Positions 32,545 to 43,934 of a DNA stretch of 64,000 bases are shown piece after piece; positions within the stretch are counted from its first letter, which is position 1, and every line of letters starts with the position of its first letter. The DNA is from Cornus controversa. Its lineage: Eukaryota > Streptophyta > Magnoliopsida > Cornales > Cornaceae. The stretch is from the NCBI GenBank assembly GCA_026545225.1, contig CM048846.1, forward strand, positions 53,684,270-53,748,269, read 5' to 3'. The translations under genes and the position numbers were made by a program. The notes under the pieces are model-generated. The model did not search any database, had not been told where the DNA came from, and worked only from the letters and a program-made list of their open reading frames with translations.

Positions 32545-35500
32545 TCTGCTAACTAGTACTAATAATAGATAGAAAGAGAAAGAACATCTGAAAAGACGTA
32601 ATCTGATACTTTCTCGATGCTAGGGGAAAGAATGGTTGTTTTATAATCTAAGGTTCTGCGGGTGACCGAACCAAGCCTCTAAACAGAAGGGGGAGAGAAA
32701 GAAGGCTCTCAGATGAAGGCTGTCAATTCATAGGTCACTGCCATAGACGAATCTTACAGTGGCAAGTCGACCACCTCAGATGAAAGTGCTAGTTGATCGA
32801 GATCTGAAAATGGATGATAAAAAGGGATCACTTCATGCCCCCTTTCCAACAGGTTTTGAATTTGCATGGAAAAGAAGTATCACATATCGTCATGGAATAG
32901 ATATTCCTTTGTTTCTTTTCTCGAGTGAGCTTTTGCTTCTTTGCTTTCCTTTTTTAGGTCAATTGGCTATTCATCGGGTCGAGGGAACCCGCCCTTGCAC
33001 GGTAGGGTTCTGTTAAGTGAATTCTTTGGATAGGTAAATTAGCGCGATTGGATGCAAGAAGCGGGGAATGAATTGTTGAGGACCACTTTCATGCAGGTGT
33101 GCTAAATAGCAAGGCTTCTCAGAATAAAGCCACTCAGAGGATACATGAGTCTTTTATAGAATAGGAAGGCGGCACAATGTACAATTTCACTAGTAGTAGA
33201 CCACCATCCGTAAATACATTCTTACAATGGATAAGGAACATCTTGTATGGGGAGAGCCTTAGAGGAAATAAGCGAGCTAGCTCAGTTCAAAGTGAGAAAA
33301 GTATTCAATTCAAAGAGTAGCCAAAGGAAGCACCCCAAAGCTAATCCAAATATTAGACACGGTCCTCGCCCAAGAAAGAAGAAAAGAACCCGTAAGCGTA
33401 TAATAAAGAAAAAATCATTCATAGCAGGAAGCACACGAAGCTTAGGAAGAAGTCTAATTCCCTATAATATTTCTTCTTGAGATGAGATCGACTGCTTGTC
33501 TCATTACTTGCTTTTGGCAAAGGGACAGCGCGCTTAAGCAATTGGTTGGTTTCGGTCAAACAAGATTGATTGATTTCATATCTGGGCATCCAGCCAATGC
33601 ATTCATTTCTATTCCGCTGGTATGGTACACTTCACACGAAAAAAATATCTATTCACAAAGCAAAGAGAGGAGACAGTTCAAGAGAGAGAATCGAATTGAG
33701 AGCTTAAAGTTCTAGTCGTAGCTGAATCTCTTGTGAAGGCAGGGGCTGGTTCATCTCATGAGGTTTGAGAGAGCTCTGATCGATAAACTGGCAAAGCGGG
33801 CTAAGCAAGCCTTTCTGAAGTAGTCCGTTAGGCTTCCGTTTTATAGGTTTCGTGGAGTCATGGTTCGAGCCCCGCTTGTTATACGATATATATTTTGAGA
33901 TATTGACTTGAACCTTCTAAATAATAACAGTTATAGCTAGAGGAAGCAAGTGGATGCCAGTTTTAATCGGTCAGCGGAAAGGCTCGATTCGATGCTACTG
34001 TCTCGGACCACTTTGATTATTCCGTTCTGTCACCTCTGCTTGATGGTAGGAGGAGCTGCTATCGGCCTAGTTAGTTATGGCTAGGTCGCTTATCGATAGC
34101 TTAGCTTCTTGAATTCCTGAGTGAGGGGCTAGCAGGGCTTAAACCACTAAAGTGAGTGCTCTTGGCCTTTTGCCCAAAGAAGGTTTCCCTCTTCACAACA
34201 AGATAGGAGCAAGTAAAGCAGGAGGCCTTATTGGAGTATAGCTTCTTGTAGGACAGTTCCCACTCGCCAACTTTCTCAGTGTACTTAAACTAACTGGCTT
34301 ATCAAGAAAGTCCCACTGTATCTTATTCGTAGTACTTGATGTGGGCTGTTCCCACAGTAGCTGTATCTGAAAGTCTCGATCTCTGACTTGCAAACTTATT
34401 TTATCAAAGCTCGGTCAAATTGCTTTTCATATTCCATTTCACCTTAATGGACAGTGTCATCGGAATCCACTATTGGAGCAAACCCGGTTTGGTACCAACC
34501 TGTTTTCCCCCTTGAGAGCTGCAGCTACGAGGCATCCAGCCAGTGGGCATGACTGATTCCCTGTCTCCTCCCTTCCCTCTATTCCCTTTATATGGTCAGT
34601 CCCAGCTCCTTCTGGCCGGGGTTGATCTAATCTTAGGCAATCAAATGCTCAAACAGGCCCTTACCTTCTTATTTTCTTATCTTTTCAGTGGCAAAATGTA
34701 GTCGACTTACTTTTGGGAAATGGACATCTACTCTTGGAGGGATGATCTGACTATGCGAACAATTGGTCTTGAAGAGCATTATTCCTCCCCCTAAACCCCC
34801 CTCTCGCACAGAGAAAGAAAAAAAAGCAAAAGCTGAGTACTCTACAAACAACAAAAATACAGCTATGACTGAAAGCCTTTCGCTCGGGCCTCTTTCATAG
34901 AGTCCCTTTCGCTACACTTCCCAGAATAACAATCTTCAGAACATCCTCTACTTCCTTAAGTGCCATGGATAACTGAAAGGGAAGATTTTTTAACAACGGA
35001 TTTCGCCAACAACAGAGTCCTCCTTCTTTGACAGCTCTTTCAACAGCTCGCACACAATGATATTGCGTATAGTGATCACAGAAATTTTGCAGGCCGCTGA
35101 GGATAAAGGTTGCATCGAGTCGAGGTCCAGGAAGTCTGTTTCGGTATCAATCCCTAAACAACTTGCCCATAAATGACTGTCCGTGCCTCGCGGGGGAGTA
35201 AAAAAGGTGATGCAATACTGGCCTCAGTTTCTTAGCTTCCAGCTTGAGGATCTTGCGGTCTGTCCATTCCAGTGGTTCAGGACTCAGGCTACTTGGCCTC
35301 TTTTCGATAGTTAAAAGGCCTATTCAATCTATCTGATGTAGGAAGAGTTCATCTATTCGATTGATTCCCTTCCTTTAATTTAGTAGATCACTTCTTTCCT
35401 TTATAACTCTTTAACTTGACTTATGTGCTAGGCTAGGGACTCTCTTCAAGTAGATTTAATGACTGTCGGATAGGGGGCAGAGGTAAGCATTCTTGTCTTA

Positions 35501-36240
35501 AGCCAATCGGTCCTATTTTCTTCCTTCCGTTACAATTGCTTCAGCAGGATCTGCTTTAGGTATTTGAAATGGTGCTTTCTTTTGAGTTGAAGAGGAGTGG
35601 CTCTTTTACTTCGTTCCTTCCAGTTCAGGAAGCGAGAGTCGGGAAGTTTTCTCTTGTCTGATGAGTGACAAGTGCTATAAGGTCATTTTTGTTTAGTGAC
35701 AAGCCCTGTGAAAGCAACCACTAATAGAGGGAGCGCTCATCTCTTCGATCTCTTTCTTTCCTTCCGGGGTGAAGGAGCTAGCTAAACCAATTCCAGAGTT
35801 CATTAGTGAATATCAATCAAATCAATGGTTGTTGATGGCCTATTCAAGTATCATATAATTACATTACAATTTACGTGAAAAAGGGTTCAAGTACTACTTG
35901 TATTAGAATCTCCCCCCGGAAGAGCTTAGCTATTTTACTAACTTGTTCCATTAGCGTAGAGTTTAAAACATATAAAGTGTATCCCCCAATAGAGTAGGAA
36001 ATTCTTACCTCTATCATTGGCAACTTCTACTATAAAGGAATCGATTCCATTCCCTTCCTTTAAAGAGATAGATCCTCCTTTCCTAAGGACTCTTCTTAGG
36101 GAGTAGGAAGTGTTTGCAAGCCTAGTCCTTTGAGCTCGGACTCCAACAAGAGTTCAAGCATTAGAAGAAGAGGTAGGACTAGTCTGGGTATTCATCCTTT
36201 CCTAGAGTGAGTTCTTTTGTAAGTAGAAGGCAGCCATCTA
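32545..36240. other. organelle-like (probably mitochondrial) DNA insertion
   Basis: Base composition and texture change abruptly: about 43-45% GC by eye, even base use, few AT runs, and phrases typical of plant mitochondrial spacer (for example CTTTCCTTCCGGGGTGAAGG near 35,759). No mitochondrial gene could be named with confidence. Short open frames at 32,759-33,016, 33,247-33,480 (very Lys/Arg-rich C-terminal half) and 33,482-33,715 are unidentified. Both edges are sharp in composition; the left one abuts the truncated Copia element. A nuclear mitochondrial transfer is the best reading; a similarly composed retroelement interior is the alternative. Confidence 0.6.
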
Positions 36241-36872
36241 AGGGATTTAAATATGTTGAATATAGTTATTGATAGAGATTAATAGGTTCTTATATTTCCA
36301 TACTTGTATATGTTTGAGTGCACATATGTGTACTTGTCTTTTTTGGTTGCTTTTGGGTGGGTGGAGACCGATATAGGTAGTTAGGCCAACATTGGTAGAG
36401 GAATTTGTCTTTGTTTAGAAATTGTGTAGTTGGAAAATTTCAACTCAAAAAAATAAAAAATAAAAAGGTCTAATGGAATTAAATTATGCTCCTACATATT
36501 TGAGCCTGCCTTTATCAACATCACCATCACCACGAGCACCTCCACCAATTTACTTGACTGATTTACTCATCCTAAGAGTGAATGCTCAAACTAGAGGGTT
36601 GTTTTATGGTTCTTAAATTCACTGTTTTTCCAACCAATTCTGGCCATTCCAAATCATTTTTCATATGCCCCTAAATGTCATGAAGAACTTTGGAGAAACA
36701 TTCCAAAAGTCCCATAAACAGTTTTGGAGGATGGTATTGATTTTGTTGAATATTTTTGGAAGATGTAGTTTATAGATGTTTCCTGTTTGTTTTGGGATTC
36801 AAAATTTGAACTTTTGTATCTATCTCTACCTATTTAGAAAAAGAAAAATAAAATAAAGAAAACCTATTCTGC

Positions 36873-36904
<32 letters not shown>

Positions 36905-37590
36905 ATCATATAAGAATCATAAGGCTTTTGCCAAGAATAGAATAGTGTGAATTAGAAGCCCTATTATGCATTTTATGGCGGTTTAAACTTCAATACGTTG
37001 GGTTGTTCTCATATTCTGTGGTCCTAGCTACCCTGATAAAGTGATGGAACTGTGTGTGTTTGAGTTAATTCTTGAAGCACTTGATCTTATTTGCTTTTCT
37101 AATTTTGGTTTCAATGTTTTCTTTTTCTTTTTTGAACATGCAGTTTCTATTTTATTTCCTTTGATTAATCATACTATCCAAGTTTGTGTGCAAAATGCAA
37201 TAGACACATGTACTTTTCATTCATGCTATCAATGAGGTGCTTTTTTTCCTTTTCATTTGAGTGACATGCTTATATTTTAATTTCGAGGTTTGAGACAAAA
37301 TGCAATTCTTAGCTGAGGCAGTTCATTTCTTTCTTCCCATAATTTATGTGTGTTCCTTTAGTTGGTTTATTGATTTGCATTTAATTATGAAAATTTGGTT
37401 GTCCTCACAGGTGGGTCTGACAAGCCCCAATTGAAGAATGGGATTTTTACCTCTCTTTTGTGACTTCCTGTACCATTTTTCTTGTTCATTTTATAACTTG
37501 ATTTCGTGAGTGAAGATTAATTGCTGAAATAATTTTCTCTTGGATCATTTCAATTTCACTTTGGTAATATATTTTTGAATTTGTTTCTAT
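36241..37590. other. spacer or intron left of the alpha-adaptin remnant
   Basis: Contains a (TTA)n run at about 36,876-36,901. A possible acceptor TCCTCACAG lies near 37,410, but what follows does not read as adaptin. No gene recognised. Confidence 0.45.
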
Positions 37591-40500
37591 GGAGTAGTTA
37601 AGTGCTTATCTCCTTGGAAAATATGTACAGCACTGTCACACCCCCAAGTTGAGGTCGGGGTATATCAGACCCTCCACTCAACCTATGGTTGACTTAATTC
37701 CATAATCATCACCATCGAATCCACATCTTAGCATAGAATTAATAATATCCACACAACCTATTCTCATAATATTCCCGTATAAAAGAGGTAATAAACAAAA
37801 TATGTGTTCATGTCATATAACCAACTGATATCCAAAAAAATTAAATACAACAAAATCAAAGTTTTTCGTTTATAACGACCCTTACTATATAAGTGGTCTC
37901 AATAACTGAAATAAAAGAAAACCATAATAAGGATCCACTGGATCTATCCTCATGTGGAATCCTCCTCCAATACACTATAGATGTTGGTTTCACACACTTG
38001 AAATGTGGGGGAAAAATAAGGAGTGAGTTAAAAAGCCCAGTAAGTAATGTTCTAACTAACCGACAATAACCACTATACTTCAGCAGCTAGTACAGTGAAT
38101 TAATTAATATAAATAATCTTAGGGTTCATTAATTTACGAGAAAGAGAGTATTTTCTTTTATATCTTCAAGTACTTAACAATAAGTAACAGGATATTCAGG
38201 TCCCATATCCTGCTACAACTCAAACTTTTTGCATCTACTGGTCAATACAGTGTGCACCCTAAAGATATGTTCGTGATGTACTTGCACTGAAAGATACCTT
38301 CACAAGTTTAACTCATGGCCTCATCGAACCCCACTTTCATTCCATCAATCTATGACAATAATCTTCACAAGAGATCACTAGATACAATATACCCTGAAGT
38401 GTGGAGGAACAACAATACAACTCAAGTTCTATCAGAGAATTAACAAGTCTGAACCATGTTCAGATCTTGAGGTAAATGATGTGGAGGGACACACACACTC
38501 CAAATTGGAGAAACATACACACCCCACACAACACGAATAGTATGGAGGGACACACATTCCACATCGAAGGGACCCGCACTCTATCGTAATAATAAGGAAT
38601 GTGGAGGGACACTCACTCTGTGCCAGAGGGACCCCCAACTCCATGATGGAGGGACATATACACACTCCATGAAAATATGAATCATGTGGAGGGACACACT
38701 CTACGCCAGAGGGACCTGCAACTCCACGCTGGAAGGACATATACACACTCCAGTAATCTCAACCATCACCATTGGCCACACACGCGTACGCACACACACC
38801 CACACACACAATCCATGCATGCGTACTCTAGACATATTCTAAATTTAATTCTAATCTACTGGCCCAATCCAGTGAGAGTAGTGTACCTAAGAATGTGTCA
38901 TCCTATCTATCTTAGTTACTGGTAAAATTTTAGAACCTGACTGTTCATGGATAATTCGTACTCTTGGTTTTCGTGCTTAAAAGCCTACTTTTTATACTAA
39001 ATAAATAACTAATGTGACTAAATCTAGTCCAAACATATTTTGCCCTAAAAAGACTAATTTGATTTTTCAAAAAAAATTCAGCATTTATCGCTATTTTTAA
39101 AGAATTTTTCTTAATTTTCTGCATTTTTAATTATCGTTATTTTGGGTGGGCCCAAAATTGGGCCCAGAGGTTGGGCTCGGTGAGTGGGACCAGACCAGCC
39201 CTTTTCTGGTCCCAGTCGGCCACCCACATGCCGGCAGCGCACATCGGCTTTGCGCAGCCCCTATTCATCATCTTCTACCTCCAATTCTCACGCGACAGAA
39301 CTATTGTACACCATTCCACTCATTTTCTACACCAAACTACTCCTCTTCATCTAAGCTTTCAATTGGTACAAGAATGTCCTCCATCCATGGCCTGAATCAA
39401 GAATCCCCAATTTCAAGTTTCTAGGGTTCATATAACCCATCCATTCCAACTTCAGTCAACACCATAATGCATTATATTAGTTCACGAAATCACCTTCCAA
39501 AACACAAAACTACACTATATTTATCAATAAAAGAAAAAAATATCAGATCCGAACTCTTATCTTCTACCACAAATTTCTTGTGCATTTGTTTATGTAACAT
39601 ATATATATTTATACATATAAATACAACTTTGATGACATACTTAGCATGTCCGAGGTCTCCCTTGTTCCATTGTAGAATAGTTACTCTCCTTTTAGGTAGA
39701 TACTACTTAAATCCCCCGTACCATTTATGTTTTTACCATATTGCCCATGAAGAAAAATTTAAATTCCTTATAAAAATTTGGGTTGTTACAGCCACCTTCT
39801 AGCTCGACGGCCTAGTTGTAGTTTGAAGGAAATTTTTAGCCTCATACATGAGAAAGTTCCTACTATTTCGTAAGGGCACTTAAATCTTTGTTGCTCTTAA
39901 CCTCTCTTGTTAATATTTGCTGTCCATTTTAAGTATCCTAATGGGCAGACTTTATCTTCAGGACTTCAACAATTCTTATTCTTCTTTCAACATATGCTAA
40001 GATTTTGATGCACTCAACCCCCAGACGCCGAACTACAAAATCAGATTTGGGCAATATTTAGCAAGTGCGAAAAACCTATACAAATTCCTAATTTTGTTAT
40101 TTTGAAGTTGTGGTTTTGCTTTATCACAAAATACCTCTAAATTTATTTATCAAACGTCCATCATTTCAGATATTGATGTTGAGATTTCACAATATCTACC
40201 ATTATCCCATATGTTGTCACTAACTGTAATATTTTCACAAAATTTAGTCCACATTGTTAAAAAAAGCTGAAGATACTGAAGCGGTACTGTGGAGCAAAGT
40301 GCTGTAAAGTTAAGGGCGAAGCAGCAAACTTCTAATGCTTTGGTAGTGACTAACTAATCCCCTCCTAATGGAACTCCACCCATGAACCATCTTAGTCTGG
40401 TAAAGGTGCCTAGCATGAGCAATAAGGTGAGATTTTCTGCTGGATGTTTCATGAACTACAGAGGTGACCTTTGAAGATTCATATAGTTTTTAGTTTCACT

Positions 40501-40771
40501 TAGATATTGATATGAGGTCGAGTGTCTGGACAGGATCATAACTCAGCAAACCAAGGGTTGACTCAGGAAAATGGGGCGTTGAGCTTAGTGGATCCTCATA
40601 CTCCTGTCCCTCCAACTGATATTCTTGGTGATCTCTTAGGTCCACTTGCTATTGAAGGCCCTCCTGGTGCTGCTGTTCAGTCTGAGCATAGTTTGGATTC
40701 TAGATTAGGTGTTTTAAATGCAGAAGAGACTAGCCATTGCACCTTTTGAAGAGCAAACGAATACTATCCAG
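37590..40771 (+). pseudogene. AP-2 alpha-adaptin pseudogene, five exon pieces
   Basis: Pieces in order: LSAYLLGKY (37,598-37,624, preceded by an in-frame TAG); HLLARRPSCSLKEIFSLIHE with KVPTIS (39,793-39,869); STSTILILLSTYAKILMH then, in a shifted frame, QPPDAELQNQIWAIFSKC (39,962-40,076); KKAEDTEAV then, shifted, EQSAVKLRAKQQTSNALVV with a TAA at 40,356 and LSLVKVPSMSNK (to 40,426); and DHNSANQGLTQENGALSLVD with DILGDLLGPLAIEGPPGAAV (40,534-40,771), shifted before LAIAPFEEQTNTIQ. These match the trunk end and hinge of plant alpha-adaptin, the large AP-2 subunit of clathrin-mediated endocytosis. Donors (GTAAGG at 39,870, GTGAGA at 40,427) and acceptors survive, so this is a DNA-level duplicate, not a retrocopy. 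At least three frameshifts, two stops and a 2.2-kb insertion make it non-functional. Confidence 0.9.
37634..39790. mobile_element. 2.2-kb solo-LTR-like insertion in the adaptin exon
   Basis: TG...CA ends: TGTCACACCCCCAAGTTGAG at left and AATTTGGGTTGTTACA at right, a pattern common in plant Gypsy-type LTRs. Flanking 5-mers AGCAC and GCCAC agree at four of five positions. It splits the adaptin sequence between ...LLGKY and (G)HLLARR. Inside, 38,475-38,755 carries a degenerate tandem phrase TGGAGGGACACAC with ACTCCA. No coding capacity and no internal region, so a solo LTR is the best reading. Confidence 0.75.
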
Positions 40772-40844
40772 GTACCGCTTTTGGTTGCTTTAATATGCAT
40801 AATATTTGTTTAGGATAATCATTTATGTTTCTATGTTATGTTGC

Positions 40845-41090
40845 AAAAATTAACATAGAATAAGATCAAACACACAAGAAAAGACACACAGATTCCCAAA
40901 AATTGGGCTACGTCCTTGGCGTTGTAGGGTTTTCACTATGATAAGAAAAATGACATATAATTACAGAGAGTTCAGTTTGTATACATAGGCACCTCCTAGG
41001 GCTACACAACAAGTGTGAAAATACCAAGATACCCCCCAAAAATTCGGGCTCCACACTTTCCTTCATGTTGATCAGCAGTGATTGTTTTTT
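40845..41090 (-). mobile_element. Copia LTR-like fragment
   Basis: Contains AGACACACAGATTCCCAAAA, then TTGGGCTACGTCCTTGGCG and GTAGGGTTTTCACTATGAT, resembling the reverse complement of a Copia LTR transcript-end region. It follows the last adaptin exon by about 75 bp. The ends are not defined. Confidence 0.4.
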
Positions 41091-41744
41091 TTTTCAAAAT
41101 TAATCAATGGTGGATGTTGTTGTCTCCTTTCCTATTGAGTTCAAAAGATTGTTATGCCATATTAAAGTTAAGTGTTGCAATTTGTTATTTTTCCTGAATT
41201 CTTGAACATTGCGAGCTTAACGAATTCATTAAAATCATTTAGTGTTCGTGTCCAATTGAACTCTCGAATTGTGAAGCATTACTCTCTTGAAGCAAGTTAA
41301 TATTTGTGGATCATGTACTCAATTATTGCTGCTCAATTATTACTATGACATCACTTGTTGCTTCCGACCCTTCTGAAGATGATGACAATGAGTATTTATA
41401 ATATATTCGTTAATTGAATTTCAACGTATTATCACATACCCTCTTGCAAGTGATGCATAATTTATGTAGATTTGATGCATGGTTTCTTATTCAGCAATAG
41501 TTCTTGAAAACTAATGGTCTGAGTTCTCCATAATCATCATATTTTGTTTGACGATAATGAGATGTTGGGCATGAAATTGCCTCCTAAACCATTCAACCAC
41601 CTGCGTAATTGGAGAGGGTCTACTATCTTGCCATCTCACTGCCATGCGTTTGTTACTTACAAAATTAATTCAATAGTGTAGAAGTCTGAAAAAAAAAAAG
41701 ATAAATTAAAACAAAGTGAGAGAAAGAAGATAAAGGAGGTTCCG
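41091..41744. other. spacer, no gene recognised
   Basis: AT-rich with no coding frame or terminal repeats seen. Further adaptin exons expected downstream were not found here. Confidence 0.5.
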
Positions 41745-42230
41745 GTTGGAGTGGTGGCCATTGGGGGGTGCCCAAGATGGGGATGGGGCACGCCAACAAG
41801 GGGAGCCTGCCTGACCCACAGGCGCACCTCGTAATGACACCCACCAAGGGGCACCCACAAGGGGGTGCCTAGGATGGTGTGCACGCTAGGGGGGAAAGGG
41901 AGGGAGGGAAGGAGGAAGGGGTAAGGGGGGCGTCTAGGATGGTGCTTGCCACCCTCTTATGGGTGCTTATAAGGGGGTGCTTGGTAATGACGCTCTCAAG
42001 AGGGCGCCTGGGATGGTGCCCTTGAAGGGGCACCTACCCACTTGGGGGGCGACCGCAAAGGGATGCCTAGGATAGCACCCAAGAGGGGCCACACTCACCA
42101 GGGGCGTTCGCAAGCGACATGGTTGGGGTATGGTTCCCTCGAGTGCCCAGAGAGTAGCGTGCCCATGTAGGGGGTAGACCTAGGTGCCACGCCTGGGTAA
42201 CGTGTCCCTTTTATATGGTGCTTAAGGGTC
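41745..42230. repeat. GC-rich degenerate minisatellite (GGGGTGCCTAGGATGG-like)
   Basis: An island of G-rich sequence in AT-rich DNA. The phrase GGGGTGCCTAGGATGGTG and variants recur about eight times, often alternating with CACCCA/GGGGCACC complements. A G-run cluster (41,888-41,930) could form G-quadruplexes. No reading frame is convincing; minus-strand frames over it are repeat translations. Confidence 0.7.
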
Positions 42231-42865
42231 TTATGTCCGGGGTAGCTCACTCGACATCTTGTGCAGATTTTGTGAAAGGCATTGGGTATCAAGTAGGACT
42301 TTAGAAAGATCATTTGATAAGATTTTATTAGGACTGCAAACCAGGAAGCCTCGTGTAGTATTCTAGCCACTCTAGGGAGTAACGAACATTCACTGGTGCG
42401 AGGCTTGTTTGGGTTGTTCATTATTTTGGTCCTATCAGAGTTATTACTGGAAGTTTTATTTGCCATTATGCTACTTATGTTTTAGTTTTTCCAATATTTG
42501 TTAATTTTTTTATTTCTTGGTTCAAACTCTCTCTCTACTACTTTTGTTACTTATATATCTTGAAGTATCTCATGCATCTGATATGCAAATTGAATCATAA
42601 AATATGTTATTAGAAGTAAAAATTCATTAGATGTATGTATTTAGATACCAAAATTGTTGATAACTCTTGTAAAGTGTAACCTTTTTTTTCCTCTTTTGTG
42701 GACATCAATTGAAGAAAGAGCAAAAAAGATTTAGTAAAAATTACATGGTGCTACTTTTGGAGCATTAATACACAGAGATAAGAGAATTTTAGAAAATTAA
42801 GTGGTGACAGTTTGACAGAAGTTTAACAATTTGCAATAGTTTAAAAATTAAATGTTTATTATTTA
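42231..42865. other. spacer, no gene recognised
   Basis: The minus-strand frame 42,095-42,466 has no recognisable domain. The rest is AT-rich. Confidence 0.45.
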
Positions 42866-42975
42866 TACCACCGAGTCGTTAGCTCAAGTGGTATTTCTTT
42901 TTGCATGGGAAGTTAAGGGTTCAAGTCCTCACTGGGACAATAGTGGGCGTGTGAGTTAGCTATGTGAATGTATTT
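42866..42975 (+). mobile_element. tRNA-derived SINE
   Basis: A box-like GTTAGCTCAAGTGG (about 42,878) and B box GGGTTCAAGTCC (about 42,918) are spaced as in a tRNA gene, but the body does not fold into a full cloverleaf and continues with CACTGGGACAATAGTGGGCG. This is the usual head of a plant SINE. Confidence 0.65.
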
Positions 42976-43012
42976 TTAGTAACCAAATATTTTCTATATT
43001 TATGTAGTGTTT

Positions 43013-43186
43013 AAATGATGAAGGATTTTTAATCTCAGCATTAATAAATTTACATTCGAGAGGAAAGAACAAATGATGTAGGATCTTTAATCTCAACACC
43101 AATAAATTTACATTCAAGAGGATAGAACAAATGATGTAGGATCGTTAATCTCAGCATTAATAAATTTACATTCGAGAGGAAAGAAC
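43013..43186. repeat. 3 x 58-bp tandem repeat
   Basis: Units start AAATGATG at 43,013, 43,071 and 43,129 and share TTAATCTCA, AATAAATTTACATTC and GAGAGGA.AGAAC. The third unit matches the first more closely than the second in parts. Confidence 0.92.
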
Positions 43187-43798
43187 AAACTAATTTTTGA
43201 AAAACTCTAGAACAAACTACTTTTATGCTTCGTTTGGTAAGAGGGATGGAATAATGGATGGGATGGTGTTCGTCCCTCCTTTTGTGTGGTTGGGTGAAAG
43301 GGAAGGAAATGAATTCTATGATTATTTTAATAATATACCTCTAAAAATATAAATTATCATATTTGAATGAGGATACTAGAGTATTTTCACTTTCATCTAA
43401 CAAATATTCAAATTTCTCTCTTCTACTCCACCCACTCTTGGATGGAAGTAAAATGGTGAGCCTAGAGGAATGTCTCAATCCTTATCTCATCATCCTCCTT
43501 TTCCTCTCTTTTCTCTCAAACAATGAAAACTTGTTTCACCCCTCATCTCTTCCCTCTTACAAAGTGACAAATTAATGAAAGAAGAGAATGGATTTAGTAT
43601 AAATGTATCAAACTACTCTTAGAGCACTCTACAATTCTTAGAGTAAAATTTGGAGAACTTAGAATTATTGAAACAATTTGGGCTTAAAGGTGTAACAGTA
43701 CTCGAACAATTAACAGTCCTACTAATTTTTTTAGAAGTACATGTCTTTAGAAGCCAAGAAATTCGATAATTCTTGTTATAAGTTTAAATGATGTAAGT
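43187..43798. other. spacer with possible decayed MITE
   Basis: GCTTCGTTTGGTAAGAGGG at about 43,229 and CCCTCTTACAAAG near 43,554 are a weak inverted pair, like a small TIR element. The open frame 43,363-43,575 has no domain. Confidence 0.35.
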
Positions 43799-43934
43799 TC
43801 TCTATTCTCAGCACTAATAGCACAATATTAGAGAGGAATGAACAACTAAGAGAAATGAGATTGAAATCTCTATTATCAGCACTAATAGCATAATAGTAGA
43901 GAGGAAGGAACAACTAAGAGAAATGAGATTGAAA
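43799..43934. repeat. 2 x 68-bp tandem repeat, cousin of the 58-bp array
   Basis: Units at 43,799-43,866 and 43,867-43,934 share TCAGCACTAATAGCA and GAACAACTAAGAGAAATGAG. TCTCAGCA.TAAT, AGAGAGGAA and AATGATGTA link it to the array at 43,013, suggesting a common source sequence expanded twice with different unit lengths. Confidence 0.88.

Larger units (their letters stand above)
29887..32545 (-). mobile_element. truncated Ty1/Copia fossil
   Basis: Minus-strand remnant with its 3' LTR at 29,887-30,414 and, reading right to left, a partial integrase/RT linker, reverse transcriptase and RNase H regions. The purine tract (TTGAGGGAGAG on the minus strand) abuts the LTR. The 5' LTR, gag, protease and most of integrase are absent; the element stops against organelle-like DNA near 32,545. 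It carries several breaks and an inserted solo LTR (31,517-31,722). Confidence 0.85.

Noticed and set aside
33247-33480. Basic 77-residue frame as a ribosomal protein gene
   Set aside because: Lys/Arg richness suggests it, but I could not match any ribosomal protein family; left as unidentified.
33850-33890. GGTTCGAGCCCC in the organelle-like block as part of a mitochondrial tRNA
   Set aside because: Only a T-arm-like stretch is visible; no matching D arm, anticodon arm or acceptor stem around it.
37041-37235. Forward frame next to the adaptin remnant as an upstream adaptin exon
   Set aside because: Its residues (Phe/Val-rich, VNA/HSC pattern) do not follow the alpha-adaptin trunk and it has no fitting splice sites.
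42866-42945. Possible tRNA gene (A-box and B-box motifs)
   Set aside because: No acceptor stem or full cloverleaf could be formed by eye and sequence continues as in SINEs; kept as a SINE head instead.
43013-43186. Short direct repeats as a CRISPR-like array
   Set aside because: Contiguous 58-bp tandem units without unique spacers, in a eukaryotic nuclear context.
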